NCBI GenBank assembly: GCA_029916745.1
Contig: JARXWK010000011.1
Span: forward strand, 19,148-83,147
DNA length: 64,000 nt
Reading direction: 5' to 3'
Source: Dysgonomonadaceae bacterium PH5-43
Lineage (GTDB): Bacteria > Bacteroidota > Bacteroidia > Bacteroidales > Azobacteroidaceae
Shown here: positions 25,735-34,647 of the stretch, one piece after another
Numbering within the stretch: position 1 is the stretch's first letter
How the letters are laid out: each line of letters opens with the position of its first letter
Program-made: the position numbers and the translations under genes
The notes under the pieces: model-generated
Told to the model about the DNA's origin: nothing
The model's database searches: none
What the model saw: only the letters and a program-made list of their open reading frames with translations

Positions 25735-28700
25735 TTATTGTTTTGTTACTATTATTTTTTTAGATTTGGTAGCCTCTTTACTTCCATTGGTGCTTATGAA
25801 TGCTTGGTAAATGTAAGTTCCAGCTTGAACTTTCTGACCTACGCCATTTTCGAGTTCCCAATCTATTTCGTATAGGTTGTTGCCCGATTGTTGAGTAGTC
25901 CAAACGGTTCGTCCAGTCAAATCAAATACTTTTATTTCTATATCAACAACAGTTTCTGGACGGTCGTGAGTTAGTCTAAATGTTGTTTTATCGCTTGCAG
26001 GATTAGGATAGGCTGTGAGATCGTAAATTTTAGGTTTATGTCCAGATGAAATGTTGAATGTAAGTGTGTCTGTTGTAGAATTGTTTAATATATCCCACAC
26101 TCTGAAGACTAATTTGTGTTCGCCTTCGGGAAGTTCAGGGATAGAGAAACCTATCCAACCGTTAGAAACTCCGTTTGTTTTGTAATAGTTGTTTAGATTA
26201 TAAGTATAGTTTGGATTGTTGTCGATACATATAGTAATATTGTGTCCGATTGCCGATCCAGCCATATTTATACCTTCTTCGGAGTGTATGGCGGCATAAA
26301 AATAAGGAGTTTCGTTAACCGAATCACCATCTTTGAAGTTTGCAGAGTTTAGATACATATTTTCGATAACGGGTCCTTCGCCATCTATATCATTATCTTC
26401 ATTACTGCCAGAAAGAGTGTAATTAAGATAATGTCCTACGGCGTCGTTATTCATTTCAGAGTTGTAAGCATACAGATTAATCTTTCCTGTGTTAGATGCA
26501 TCGTAAGAGATGTCTAAAGGAACTCTGAATGTGAAATTGAACTCACCATTTTCTACATTACTATTATTTACATATATCTTATTCTGGAAGTTGGTAAAAC
26601 TCCAAGGTGAACCGCTGCTTGGTAGCGTTTCTGCACTTATCGTTTGTTTGCCATCGAAAATAGTTGTAATAACTTCTCCGTTGAAATCCGTATTTATAGC
26701 ACCTTTGCTGTCTGTTATTGTGCCCGATAACTCAACTTTGTCTAAGGCTCTGAAATTTATTCGTTTGCTCATATCAACCTCTTCGTTGTTTACCAATATT
26801 TTATTTAGAGTAACTTTATCTTTAGGGTAATTTAAAGACAAAGCAGGGTCTCCTAATAAGATAAAGTTAAGCTTATTAGATGAAGTTCCGATAGCATTTT
26901 TTGCATTCTTTAGAGCATCTCCTAATGTTGGAAATTTATCTCCATAAGCGGGGAATAGGTATTCTATTATTTTCTTGTTTAAGATTGAGTTATCGCTCGA
27001 GTAAACAACCCTACTTGTAGTGTATAAGGCTATGCCTCCACTTTTTTTGTTTAGAAATATAGCTTCTCCAGCCGAAGTAGCAACTCCATCAAACCAACCG
27101 AAATCGCAAGTGGCTGTTATCCACAAAGGAAGATTTTCGAAAGTCATTTCAGATATGTCGTTTATCTTAAGCATATCTTCAGCCGAAATACTAACCGAAC
27201 TACCGTGTCCTGTATAGTTTACAAGCAAACAACCATCTTTAAGAGTGTTTAATAGTTTGTTTTTAGCATCAGGATAAGTTTTCTGTCCATTGTTGTAAGT
27301 TGGTTTATATGCGTCCATATAAGATCTTTCTACAATGAACTCAGGTCGGGTACTTTCCATATATACTGCTAATTCGTTTGCTTGCTTAGCGTGTACGCAA
27401 TAAGAATCATCGCCAGTGTCGTCGGCAGTAAATATTAAGGTGTTTCTCCAGTTATCGTAATTGCTTTGCTCCATATAGTAGGTAATCTTTTCAAGAGCAT
27501 TTTTTGCTTGCGTTACAGAGCTAACAGGGAGTCTACCTATAGCTATATCTAATGTGGCAGAACTCAAAGATGCACCCTCGCTGTCGTCTAAAAAGCCAAA
27601 ATAGTCATCGGTGCCATATGAATGTCTTTCGTCTGTTGAGTTTGCAAATTGATATGACAGTAAATAATTCTCAGGTTTTAGACCTTTAACTTCGGGCGAA
27701 AGATGTCTGTTGTCGAAGACACAATCTCCATATAAAAGTAAATATTTAGGAGCGTTACCTTTGTATTCAAGGCGAGCTCTGTCATAAAACATTTTCATAA
27801 ATCTACGATAAGCAGTAGCGTCTCTCGTGCCTGACGAAAACTCGTTGTATATCCATTCGGGTTGAACTACTTTTACATTTAATCCTTGTAGCTCTTCGTG
27901 CTTTTGAGCTAATTGTTCGGCATAGCTGAAATAAAGTTTAGGAGCGATAATTATCATATCAACTTGCTCAAAGCCGTGAAGATTTCTGTTCTCAACAACT
28001 TCAACAAACTCTGGAGTTGGGAATGCTTTGCTCGTGTTTACAATATTATATTCCGAGATATAGCTATTGGCTTTAGCACCAAAGCTCATTTGATTTCCAT
28101 TTCTCTTAGCATTAACAATCTTGGTGTTTGTAGGGTCTGAAACATTCCAGATGTAACAATTACTATTAGTATTGTCGATAATGTACTTCAACGCTTTGTT
28201 TCTGTTTGCTACATTTCTGAATCTTGTGTTAGGGAACTCTTCATAATTCTTTAATTGTCTTGTGTAGTTTAAGGTGAAAAAGTTTAAGTGAGCAACTCCA
28301 CGAGAGCCAGAGTAACTAATATTTACAGATACTCGTTCGCTGCTTTTATTGCCGGGCCAAACTGCTATAGTGTCGGCAAGGTCTGCTTTTTTGTAAGTTT
28401 CCTTACATACATTTACCTTTTTGTTTAATAGTACGTTATTGTTTATTGAGAGCGAAACCGTTTCGGTTTGAGTGGGAGCGGCAGCGAAAGATATATGTAC
28501 TTTACCTTCGTCATTTGTTATTCCGGGTATGCTATAGTTATATGTATAGGAATTATAACCGATGAAACTTTCTCCAAATAACTCACGTCCCGAATTAAGA
28601 AACGCAATATTATCTACTTCGTGCACTGTAAAGTCTTGGAATGTTGTAACCTCAGTATTCGCATTATCGTAACTCTCTTCGGTTTCCATAACTTTGGGTC

Positions 28701-29151
28701 CATCTTCACCTTCTGTTAGGAAGTAATATCCGTAAGAATCGTAAGGGTTGTTTTGATGTTTGAATAAACCTTTAGAAGTGTCGTAGGTAACTTTAACGGT
28801 GCCTCTGTTGTGAAACAATATATAATCGCCCGGTTTAAGCTCTCCGTCTGTGCTTTTCCAAACAGCAACTTCGGGTAGATCGTCGATAAAAGGATTGCTG
28901 AATACTTCATCTAAAATCAAGCCGCCATAACCATATACTTTTACTTTAGCCGGATTTTCTATACCCATCTTCTTTATATCTTCGTATGTGAGTTTATATA
29001 CATCGTGGTCTTTTTGAACTCTTATTTTTATCCATTTGCCTTGGCTTAAAACCGATTCGTAAGTGTAACGAACGGTCTGAGCTTTTGCAGAGTGAAAGCC
29101 TACGAAGCAGAAGATTATTAAGATTAAAACTCTATAACTTAAGTTTCTCAT
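25735..29151 (-). CDS. porU: Type IX secretion sortase PorU (C25 peptidase)
   Basis: This 1138-aa protein has a signal peptide (about 1-24). The gingipain-like C25 domain has the catalytic His649 (YTGHGSS) and Cys682 (ATCDFGW). Beta-sandwich regions follow, then a C-terminal type A sorting domain (about 1045-1138: AYPNPASDKTTF and VFDLTGRTVW). PorU cleaves the C-terminal signal of type IX cargo at the cell surface and attaches cargo to lipopolysaccharide. PorU itself carries such a domain, as in Porphyromonas. It starts directly after the FAH-family gene, whose stop ends 1 bp before, and precedes porV. Confidence 0.95.
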   Translation of the reverse strand: MRNLSYRVLILIIFCFVGFHSAKAQTVRYTYESVLSQGKWIKIRVQKDHDVYKLTYEDIKKMGIENPAKVKVYGYGGLILDEVFSNPFIDDLPEVAVWKSTDGELKPGDYILFHNRGTVKVTYDTSKGLFKHQNNPYDSYGYYFLTEGEDGPKVMETEESYDNANTEVTTFQDFTVHEVDNIAFLNSGRELFGESFIGYNSYTYNYSIPGITNDEGKVHISFAAAPTQTETVSLSINNNVLLNKKVNVCKETYKKADLADTIAVWPGNKSSERVSVNISYSGSRGVAHLNFFTLNYTRQLKNYEEFPNTRFRNVANRNKALKYIIDNTNSNCYIWNVSDPTNTKIVNAKRNGNQMSFGAKANSYISEYNIVNTSKAFPTPEFVEVVENRNLHGFEQVDMIIIAPKLYFSYAEQLAQKHEELQGLNVKVVQPEWIYNEFSSGTRDATAYRRFMKMFYDRARLEYKGNAPKYLLLYGDCVFDNRHLSPEVKGLKPENYLLSYQFANSTDERHSYGTDDYFGFLDDSEGASLSSATLDIAIGRLPVSSVTQAKNALEKITYYMEQSNYDNWRNTLIFTADDTGDDSYCVHAKQANELAVYMESTRPEFIVERSYMDAYKPTYNNGQKTYPDAKNKLLNTLKDGCLLVNYTGHGSSVSISAEDMLKINDISEMTFENLPLWITATCDFGWFDGVATSAGEAIFLNKKSGGIALYTTSRVVYSSDNSILNKKIIEYLFPAYGDKFPTLGDALKNAKNAIGTSSNKLNFILLGDPALSLNYPKDKVTLNKILVNNEEVDMSKRINFRALDKVELSGTITDSKGAINTDFNGEVITTIFDGKQTISAETLPSSGSPWSFTNFQNKIYVNNSNVENGEFNFTFRVPLDISYDASNTGKINLYAYNSEMNNDAVGHYLNYTLSGSNEDNDIDGEGPVIENMYLNSANFKDGDSVNETPYFYAAIHSEEGINMAGSAIGHNITICIDNNPNYTYNLNNYYKTNGVSNGWIGFSIPELPEGEHKLVFRVWDILNNSTTDTLTFNISSGHKPKIYDLTAYPNPASDKTTFRLTHDRPETVVDIEIKVFDLTGRTVWTTQQSGNNLYEIDWELENGVGQKVQAGTYIYQAFISTNGSKEATKSKKIIVTKQ

Positions 29152-29152
29152 T

Positions 29153-29770
29153 TTATTTAATATAAAGGTCTAAAAGTTTATTGTTGTTTATAAAACCTTG
29201 CAGATTATTGCCTATTGCAACATTGCCAACACCTGCTGGTGTACCTGTGAATATTAGATCTCCAATCTTTAGGGTAACGAACTTGCTTACGTATTCTATT
29301 ATTTCATCTACTTTGTAAACCATACTCGAAGAGTTGCCTGCTTGTACGGTTTGTCCGTCTATATCTAAATGAAAATCTAAATTATTAATGTCGCTTTTTA
29401 AGTCTTCTAACTTAATAAAGTCGCCAATAATAGCCGAGTTGTCAAACGACTTCGACAGCTCCCAAGGTAAACCTAATTTTCGTAAGTCTCGTTGTAAATC
29501 ACGAGCGGTCATATCAATACCCACAGTAACCTCTTCGTAATAACGATGAGCAAATCGCTTAGCAATATTCTTTCCTAATCGATTAATCTTCACTACAATT
29601 TCGGTCTCGTATTCCATCTCCGACGAAAAGTCGGGGATATAAAACGGTTTACCATCTTTTAATAATGAAGTGTCTGGCTTCATAAAAATTATGAGTTCCT
29701 TAGTCTTTAACGAATTATCAAACTCTTTATTGTGAGATTTATAATTTAAGCCTACGCAGATGATTTTCAT
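29153..29770 (-). CDS. Fumarylacetoacetate hydrolase family protein
   Basis: This 205-aa protein has the FAH fold core: an N-terminal GLNYKSH, metal ligands in MEYETEIVVKI (about residue 45), VTVGIDMTARDLQ (about 82-95) and the C-terminal FTGTPAGVG motif. The family includes acylpyruvases, oxaloacetate decarboxylases and isomerases acting on 2-oxo acids; the substrate is not predictable here. It lies 1 bp upstream of porU, so it appears to lead that transcription unit, from a TATCTTTG promoter at 29793. Confidence 0.88.
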   Translation of the reverse strand: MKIICVGLNYKSHNKEFDNSLKTKELIIFMKPDTSLLKDGKPFYIPDFSSEMEYETEIVVKINRLGKNIAKRFAHRYYEEVTVGIDMTARDLQRDLRKLGLPWELSKSFDNSAIIGDFIKLEDLKSDINNLDFHLDIDGQTVQAGNSSSMVYKVDEIIEYVSKFVTLKIGDLIFTGTPAGVGNVAIGNNLQGFINNNKLLDLYIK

Positions 29771-29792
29771 AGCGATATAATAAATTTACATA

Positions 29793-29800
29793 CAAAGATA
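29793..29800 (-). promoter_or_regulatory. -7 box TATCTTTG of the FAH-porU-porV-ispF-xseA run
   Basis: On the minus strand TATCTTTG lies 23 bp before the FAH-family ATG at 29770. Confidence 0.5.
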
Positions 29801-29854
29801 GTAAAGTCTTGCAGTATAGAGTATTGTTTAAGAATATTTATATTTTTGCAGATC

Positions 29855-30766
29855 TTAGAATATGCCTTCTGATATGAAATACCAAGCCGTAAGAGTTATA
29901 AAGCTTGCAATTATTCCGAAGCCCACAACTAATGAACAAAATCGAGGATTCATATTATACTGAGTGGCTAATAAGCTTGCTGTGATATGCGAAGACATAC
30001 CTGCTTCAAATACGCTTATCTTAGCTAAGTTGCCTTCCGAACCTAATAGAAGGGCAAGTATAAGTACTAACGTTGGAGCTAATATTAATTTGTATAATAA
30101 GCCAGCAGATATTAAACGCCATTCTCTTTTGAAATCGCCAAGCTTGAGTTGTAACCCTATAGAGAATAAAGCTATCGGCGACATAGTAGCGACTAATTTA
30201 TCTAACAACGGATTTATTGGCGATATATCCATAAAGGTAGGAAGTATAAGAGCTAATAAACAGGCAATGAAAGGAGGAAACTTAAATACCTTCTTAACTA
30301 TATAGCCAACGTCGACTTGGTTTGACTTTTCGGCTGAAGCTTTCAGTACGGTAATTACAGCTACGGTAGCAAATAATACGAACGTAATCTGATCGAATAC
30401 AACAGCGTGTTGAATTTCAGACTCTCCATAATAAGCCGAAATCATAGGATAGCCAATAAAAGCAGTGTTGCCCAAGCCGCAAGTAATAAGCAAAGCCGTG
30501 CGTGATGCTACCGATAATCTCTTTTTCCTGTCGTAGATATTAACGAATAGCCAAGCTCCAAACCAAATAACTAAAGGTCCTAAAACGGATAGTAGTAAAT
30601 GAAGTCCCCATTCTATTTCGGGTACGAAACGTAGCGATAGCGCCGGTAGAGCTATGTACAATATCCATGCATTCAGACTTTTGTGTGCGTCGGTGGGGAG
30701 TATGCGCAACTTCGACATTATCATTCCTGCCGAAATGCATACAAATATAAGGATAAAACTTATCAT
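29855..30766 (-). CDS. AEC-family transporter
   Basis: This 303-aa membrane protein has about ten hydrophobic helices in the 5+5 arrangement of the auxin efflux carrier superfamily. Typical motifs are LNAWILYIALPALSLRFV in the first half and GLGNTAFIGYPM in the helix before the central loop. Bacterial members export or import small organic anions or amino acids; the substrate is unknown. It starts 7 bp after the GHL10 glycosidase stop, so the two are probably cotranscribed. Confidence 0.88.
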   Translation of the reverse strand: MISFILIFVCISAGMIMSKLRILPTDAHKSLNAWILYIALPALSLRFVPEIEWGLHLLLSVLGPLVIWFGAWLFVNIYDRKKRLSVASRTALLITCGLGNTAFIGYPMISAYYGESEIQHAVVFDQITFVLFATVAVITVLKASAEKSNQVDVGYIVKKVFKFPPFIACLLALILPTFMDISPINPLLDKLVATMSPIALFSIGLQLKLGDFKREWRLISAGLLYKLILAPTLVLILALLLGSEGNLAKISVFEAGMSSHITASLLATQYNMNPRFCSLVVGFGIIASFITLTAWYFISEGIF

Positions 30767-30772
30767 TGCCTT

Positions 30773-32209
30773 TTATTGAGATGTTTTGAAGTAAACAGCT
30801 GGCGATGCCACGCTTTCGTTGTGGTATCTGTTGTAGGTAGTAACAACATAGTAGCACCCTATTTCAGTGAAAATGTCGATAGGTAGAAATGCCATACTTC
30901 CACTTACGTGAGTTTTTACCAAGTTCTCTGCCTTAGTGATGTCGACAGGTAGACTTCTTGACCTATATATATTGTAAAAAACCTCTTCGTTGCCCTTGGG
31001 TTGAACGGTCTCGTCCCAACTTAACACCATAAACACACCAGCTTTTTTAGCTTTCAGATTAAGGGGATATACAGGTTGTCTATCGTCTAACCAAGTTAGA
31101 GGAGGAAGCGTTGCCGGGAACTGATAAAAGTTAGACCTTATTTCGTTCATCACGTTCTTCTTGTTGGTCATAAGATGGCGAGTTCTAAAGAACGCATTCC
31201 CCTCAGCGTTATGTTCTCTGCTGAGTTTTATTTGTTCGTTTATCTTGTTTACAGTCCAATTCTCTTCCTTTTCATCTAAGTTGTATACGGCAAGTCCGGG
31301 TATAACCAGGCGTCCATAACTTCTTTTTTGCCAGTCTTTAAGGAAAGGGAGAAATAAATCGTCTTTATAATACATCATAGGAACAACAAAGTCTACTATT
31401 CCGTCTTTTAGCCATTTGTCGGGGTCTTGATGAACCGACTCTAAAGCCGTCCAATGTTTTCTCGTAACACTTGGCAGGTGAGAGTACATACCAACAGTTG
31501 CGGTACTAACCTGCACCCAAGGTTTTTGTTTCTTAACCTTATCGTACACCTTAGACACAAAGTTGGTTATATTGTCGCATCGCCATTTTGCTTTAGTTTT
31601 ACCTTTGCCATATAACTTATAAGTGTTGTCGTCGGCAAAAGTGCTTGCATTTTCAGGATAGCGAATATAATCGAAGTGTATGCCGTCTATATCATACTTG
31701 CTTACAATCTCGTCAACAATAGATAGAAGGTGGGTGTCTGTTTTAGGGTTGCCCGGGTCTAAATAATATAAGTCTTTATGCTTTATGGAGTTTGTTTTAT
31801 CCTTTGGATTAGCTCCCATATTATAAGTAACAATCCAAGCGTGACATTCCAAACCTCGCTTATGACACTCTTCTATAGCGAACTTAAGTGGGTCGTATTT
31901 CGACCAAGTGTTCTTTACGCTCTGAATAAACGGACTAACAGGCTCTATCGAAGAGTTGTAGATAACATGACCTCTTATGCGTGTTTGAAGGAATACCATA
32001 TTAAAGTTAGCCTCAACCAATTTATCGAGTATATCAATCAGTTCGTCTTGATGGTTGTTAATCTCGTTAGAGTTTTTGTAAGGCTTCGATGGCCAATCTA
32101 AATTAGCATAGCTTGTAAGCCATACGGCACGTATCTCTTGCTTAGGCACTTGAGCCTTAATGCTTAATAGAGTAGATGCGATGATTAGTGTAAGAATAAT
32201 ACGTTTCAT
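30773..32209 (-). CDS. Family 10-like glycosyl hydrolase (GHL10/DUF187), secreted
   Basis: This 478-aa protein has a signal peptide (about 1-19). A TIM-barrel follows with the DUF187/GHL10 hallmarks EIRAVWLTSYANLDWPS, VFLQTRIRGHVIY and DGIHFDYIRYPE (about 170-185). The C-terminal 90 residues look like a fibronectin type III domain (PLNLKAKKAGVFMVLSWDE). Relatives degrade peptidoglycan-derived or other glycans outside the cytoplasm; the substrate is not established here. It is divergent from dnaG across 62 bp. Confidence 0.88.
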   Translation of the reverse strand: MKRIILTLIIASTLLSIKAQVPKQEIRAVWLTSYANLDWPSKPYKNSNEINNHQDELIDILDKLVEANFNMVFLQTRIRGHVIYNSSIEPVSPFIQSVKNTWSKYDPLKFAIEECHKRGLECHAWIVTYNMGANPKDKTNSIKHKDLYYLDPGNPKTDTHLLSIVDEIVSKYDIDGIHFDYIRYPENASTFADDNTYKLYGKGKTKAKWRCDNITNFVSKVYDKVKKQKPWVQVSTATVGMYSHLPSVTRKHWTALESVHQDPDKWLKDGIVDFVVPMMYYKDDLFLPFLKDWQKRSYGRLVIPGLAVYNLDEKEENWTVNKINEQIKLSREHNAEGNAFFRTRHLMTNKKNVMNEIRSNFYQFPATLPPLTWLDDRQPVYPLNLKAKKAGVFMVLSWDETVQPKGNEEVFYNIYRSRSLPVDITKAENLVKTHVSGSMAFLPIDIFTEIGCYYVVTTYNRYHNESVASPAVYFKTSQ

Positions 32210-32256
32210 AAGCCGACAAAATTAGAGCAAATAAGTGGTTAAAGCAAATAAAGTTT

Positions 32257-32264
32257 TATCTTTG
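32257..32264 (+). promoter_or_regulatory. -7 box TATCTTTG directly at the dnaG start
   Basis: TATCTTTG ends 7 bp before the dnaG ATG at 32272. The -7 element normally ends a few bases before the transcription start, so the mRNA should begin at or next to the start codon. Confidence 0.55.
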
Positions 32265-32271
32265 TGCTGCA

Positions 32272-34305
32272 ATGATAGATAATTTAACCATAGAAAGAAT
32301 ACAGTCGGCTGCACAGATTTACGATGTGGTATCAGACTTTATTACGCTGCGTAAAAGAGGAGTTAATTACGTGGGGCTTTGTCCTTTTCACGAAGATAAG
32401 ACTCCTTCTTTTTATGTGTCTCCGGCGAAGAATATTTGTAAGTGTTTTGCTTGCGGCGAGGGAGGAACTCCCATTCATTTTATAATGAAGCACGAGCAAC
32501 TGTCGTATGTTGAGGCTTTGAAACACTTAGCTAAGAAATACGGAATAGAAGTAAAAGAAACCGAACTCTCTGACGAACAAAAGCAAGCGCAAGGCGATAG
32601 GGAAGCAATGTTTATTCTTAACGGTTTCGCCCAAAAGACATTCACTAACAACCTGTTCGATACAAAGGAGGGTAGAGATATAGCTCTCTCTTATTTCGAA
32701 GAACGAGGTTTTCGGGAAGATATCATCAAGAAGTTTCAGTTAGGGTATTGCCTCGACCAGAAAGATAGCTTTACGCAACAAGCAATTAAGTCGGGATATA
32801 AGCAAGAATACTTAGAGAAAACAGGGCTTACCTTCTTTGGCGAAAACAACTATCAAGCCGACCGCTTTAGAGGGCGAGTAATGTTTCCGGTGCATACAAT
32901 ATCGGGCAAGGTTATTGCTTTCGGAGGGCGTACATTAAAGAAAGACGATAAAGCCAAATACGTAAACTCTCCCGAGAGCGAAATATACCACAAGAGCAAC
33001 GAACTGTATGGTATATATTTTGCCCGTCAATCTATGGTTAAGTACGATAAATGTTTCTTGGTAGAAGGCTATACCGATGTTATATCTATGCATCAGGCAG
33101 GTATCGAAAACGTAGTAGCCTCGTCGGGTACGGCGCTCACGCTCGGGCAAATTCGTCTTATTCATCGCTTTACAGCCAACGTTACCGTTTTATACGATGG
33201 CGACTCGGCAGGTATTAAGGCAGCCGTTAGAGGTATCGACTTGCTTTTAGAGGCTGGGCTGAATATCAAAATAGTGCTTCTGCCCGAAGGCGAAGACCCC
33301 GACTCGTTTTCTAAAAAGCAATCGGCATCGTCGTTTATTGAATATATAAAGACTAACGAGGTCGACTTCGTGCAGTTTAAGGCAGACCTACTTATAAAAG
33401 ATGCCGGTAACGACCCCGTTAAGAAAGCTAATATTATAACAGAGGTAGTAAACACCATAGCTCTTATACCGGAAGAGATAATTCGTTCGCTTTACGTTAA
33501 AGAATGCTCTCGCTTGTTGGGGGTAGACGAGCGACTTCTGGTTCATAACATAGCCAAGAAGCGTCAGGAGATTTTAGTTCAGAAGAAGAAGACAATATAT
33601 CCCGACCCCGAAAACCCCGACAATGTAGTTGGAGCTACCGAAACCATACCCACAACGCCTATTCGTACTGATAAGGATATTGCAATATCTTCGTTTCCGC
33701 TCGACAAATACGAAAGGGAAATATTAGAATACGTAATAAAGTACGGCACGCAAACTATGACTTACAAAGACCCCGAAACGCAAGAAGCTATCTCTTTCAG
33801 GGTAATAGACTTTATTGTTTCCGACCTGGTAGACGACGAGCTGGCATTCGAGAACCCTAAATACAAACGAATACTCGACGAGGCATACGAATACTCTAAA
33901 CAAGAAAACCCGAACTTAAGCTTAGAGCAATATCTGCTTAACCACATCGATACCGAAATAAGCCAATTGGTTATCGACATCTCTACCGAACGATACATAT
34001 TAGGCAAGAGATACACGCAAACCGTAGAGAGAATAAATTCGGAGGAAGACAAAGCGGAACTCGAAAAAGAAAAGGCAGCCAAGTTTAACCAAATGCTGTT
34101 AGATAAAGTGCCTTATCTGATGTTTAACTACAAAGATGCCATAATAAAGCAAAAGGAGAAAGATATAAACGAAAAGATAATGGCATCTATTAAAGACAAC
34201 AATATATCGCAACAGTTAGAGCTTGTGAAAGAGCTATTGGTGTTACAAGACTTTAAGAAAACTATAGCTCGCCAGCTGGGAGAGCGAATAGTGGTAAGAA
34301 TGTAA
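32272..34305 (+). CDS. dnaG: DNA primase
   Basis: DnaG makes RNA primers at the replication fork. The 677-aa protein has an N-terminal CHC2 zinc finger with ligands C37, H40, C58 and C61. The Toprim catalytic core has FLVEGYTDVISM (about 263-274) and YDGDSAG (about 310-316). A long C-terminal helicase-interaction region follows. It is a standalone gene, divergent from the GHL10 gene. An 8-bp dyad follows its stop (34340-34358). Confidence 0.97.
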   Translation: MIDNLTIERIQSAAQIYDVVSDFITLRKRGVNYVGLCPFHEDKTPSFYVSPAKNICKCFACGEGGTPIHFIMKHEQLSYVEALKHLAKKYGIEVKETELSDEQKQAQGDREAMFILNGFAQKTFTNNLFDTKEGRDIALSYFEERGFREDIIKKFQLGYCLDQKDSFTQQAIKSGYKQEYLEKTGLTFFGENNYQADRFRGRVMFPVHTISGKVIAFGGRTLKKDDKAKYVNSPESEIYHKSNELYGIYFARQSMVKYDKCFLVEGYTDVISMHQAGIENVVASSGTALTLGQIRLIHRFTANVTVLYDGDSAGIKAAVRGIDLLLEAGLNIKIVLLPEGEDPDSFSKKQSASSFIEYIKTNEVDFVQFKADLLIKDAGNDPVKKANIITEVVNTIALIPEEIIRSLYVKECSRLLGVDERLLVHNIAKKRQEILVQKKKTIYPDPENPDNVVGATETIPTTPIRTDKDIAISSFPLDKYEREILEYVIKYGTQTMTYKDPETQEAISFRVIDFIVSDLVDDELAFENPKYKRILDEAYEYSKQENPNLSLEQYLLNHIDTEISQLVIDISTERYILGKRYTQTVERINSEEDKAELEKEKAAKFNQMLLDKVPYLMFNYKDAIIKQKEKDINEKIMASIKDNNISQQLELVKELLVLQDFKKTIARQLGERIVVRM

Positions 34306-34374
34306 CCACCACAGCCGCCTATTAGTTAATACAAGAAGAAAATCGGAAATTCCGATTTATTAATAATCTTTCAC

Positions 34375-34383
34375 TATCTTTGC
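34375..34383 (+). promoter_or_regulatory. -7 box TATCTTTGC of the BspA-like pair
   Basis: TATCTTTGC is a full match to the -7 consensus. It lies 17 bp downstream of the AAATCGGA dyad and 265 bp upstream of the first BspA-like ATG. Confidence 0.55.
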
Positions 34384-34412
34384 ACGCATACAACAACAAA
34401 GTCAATAACAGT

Positions 34413-34571
34413 ATGGCGTACTCTTTCAATAATAAATCGAGGTTAAACATTATTAACAGTAAGCTGTTGGTAGTGTCGGTTAATTTATTAGAGAGAGACT
34501 CATCGCCCCTATACCTTTTAAATAACGCGCCTGCCTGCGCGCGTAATACAACAACCTTTATACCCCTATAG
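34413..34571 (+). CDS. Possible small leader ORF (52 aa)
   Basis: This ORF (MAYSFNNKSRL start, TTTFIPL end) lies entirely in the leader between the -7 box and the first BspA-like gene. It has no recognised domain. It could be a leader peptide or chance; the GC-rich hairpin at 34525-34543 lies near its 3' end. Low confidence. Confidence 0.25.
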   Translation: MAYSFNNKSRLNIINSKLLVVSVNLLERDSSPLYLLNNAPACARNTTTFIPL

Positions 34572-34647
34572 TAATCAACGTTAAAGGGTCAGTACGAAAA
34601 CTCGGTTGCAAACAACAGAATTATTAATTACTAAATATATAAAAGTT

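Larger units (their letters stand above)
34306..34647 (+). other. Intergenic region: dyad, promoter and long leader of the BspA-like genes
   Basis: AAATCGGA-AAT-TCCGATTT (34340-34358) is a perfect dyad that could end dnaG transcription or act as an operator for the promoter 17 bp downstream. TATCTTTGC lies at 34375-34383. The predicted leader to the ATG at 34648 is about 255 nt and contains a 52-codon ORF and a small GC-rich hairpin (ACGCGC 34525-34530 with GCGCGT 34538-34543). No known riboswitch was recognised. Confidence 0.5.
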
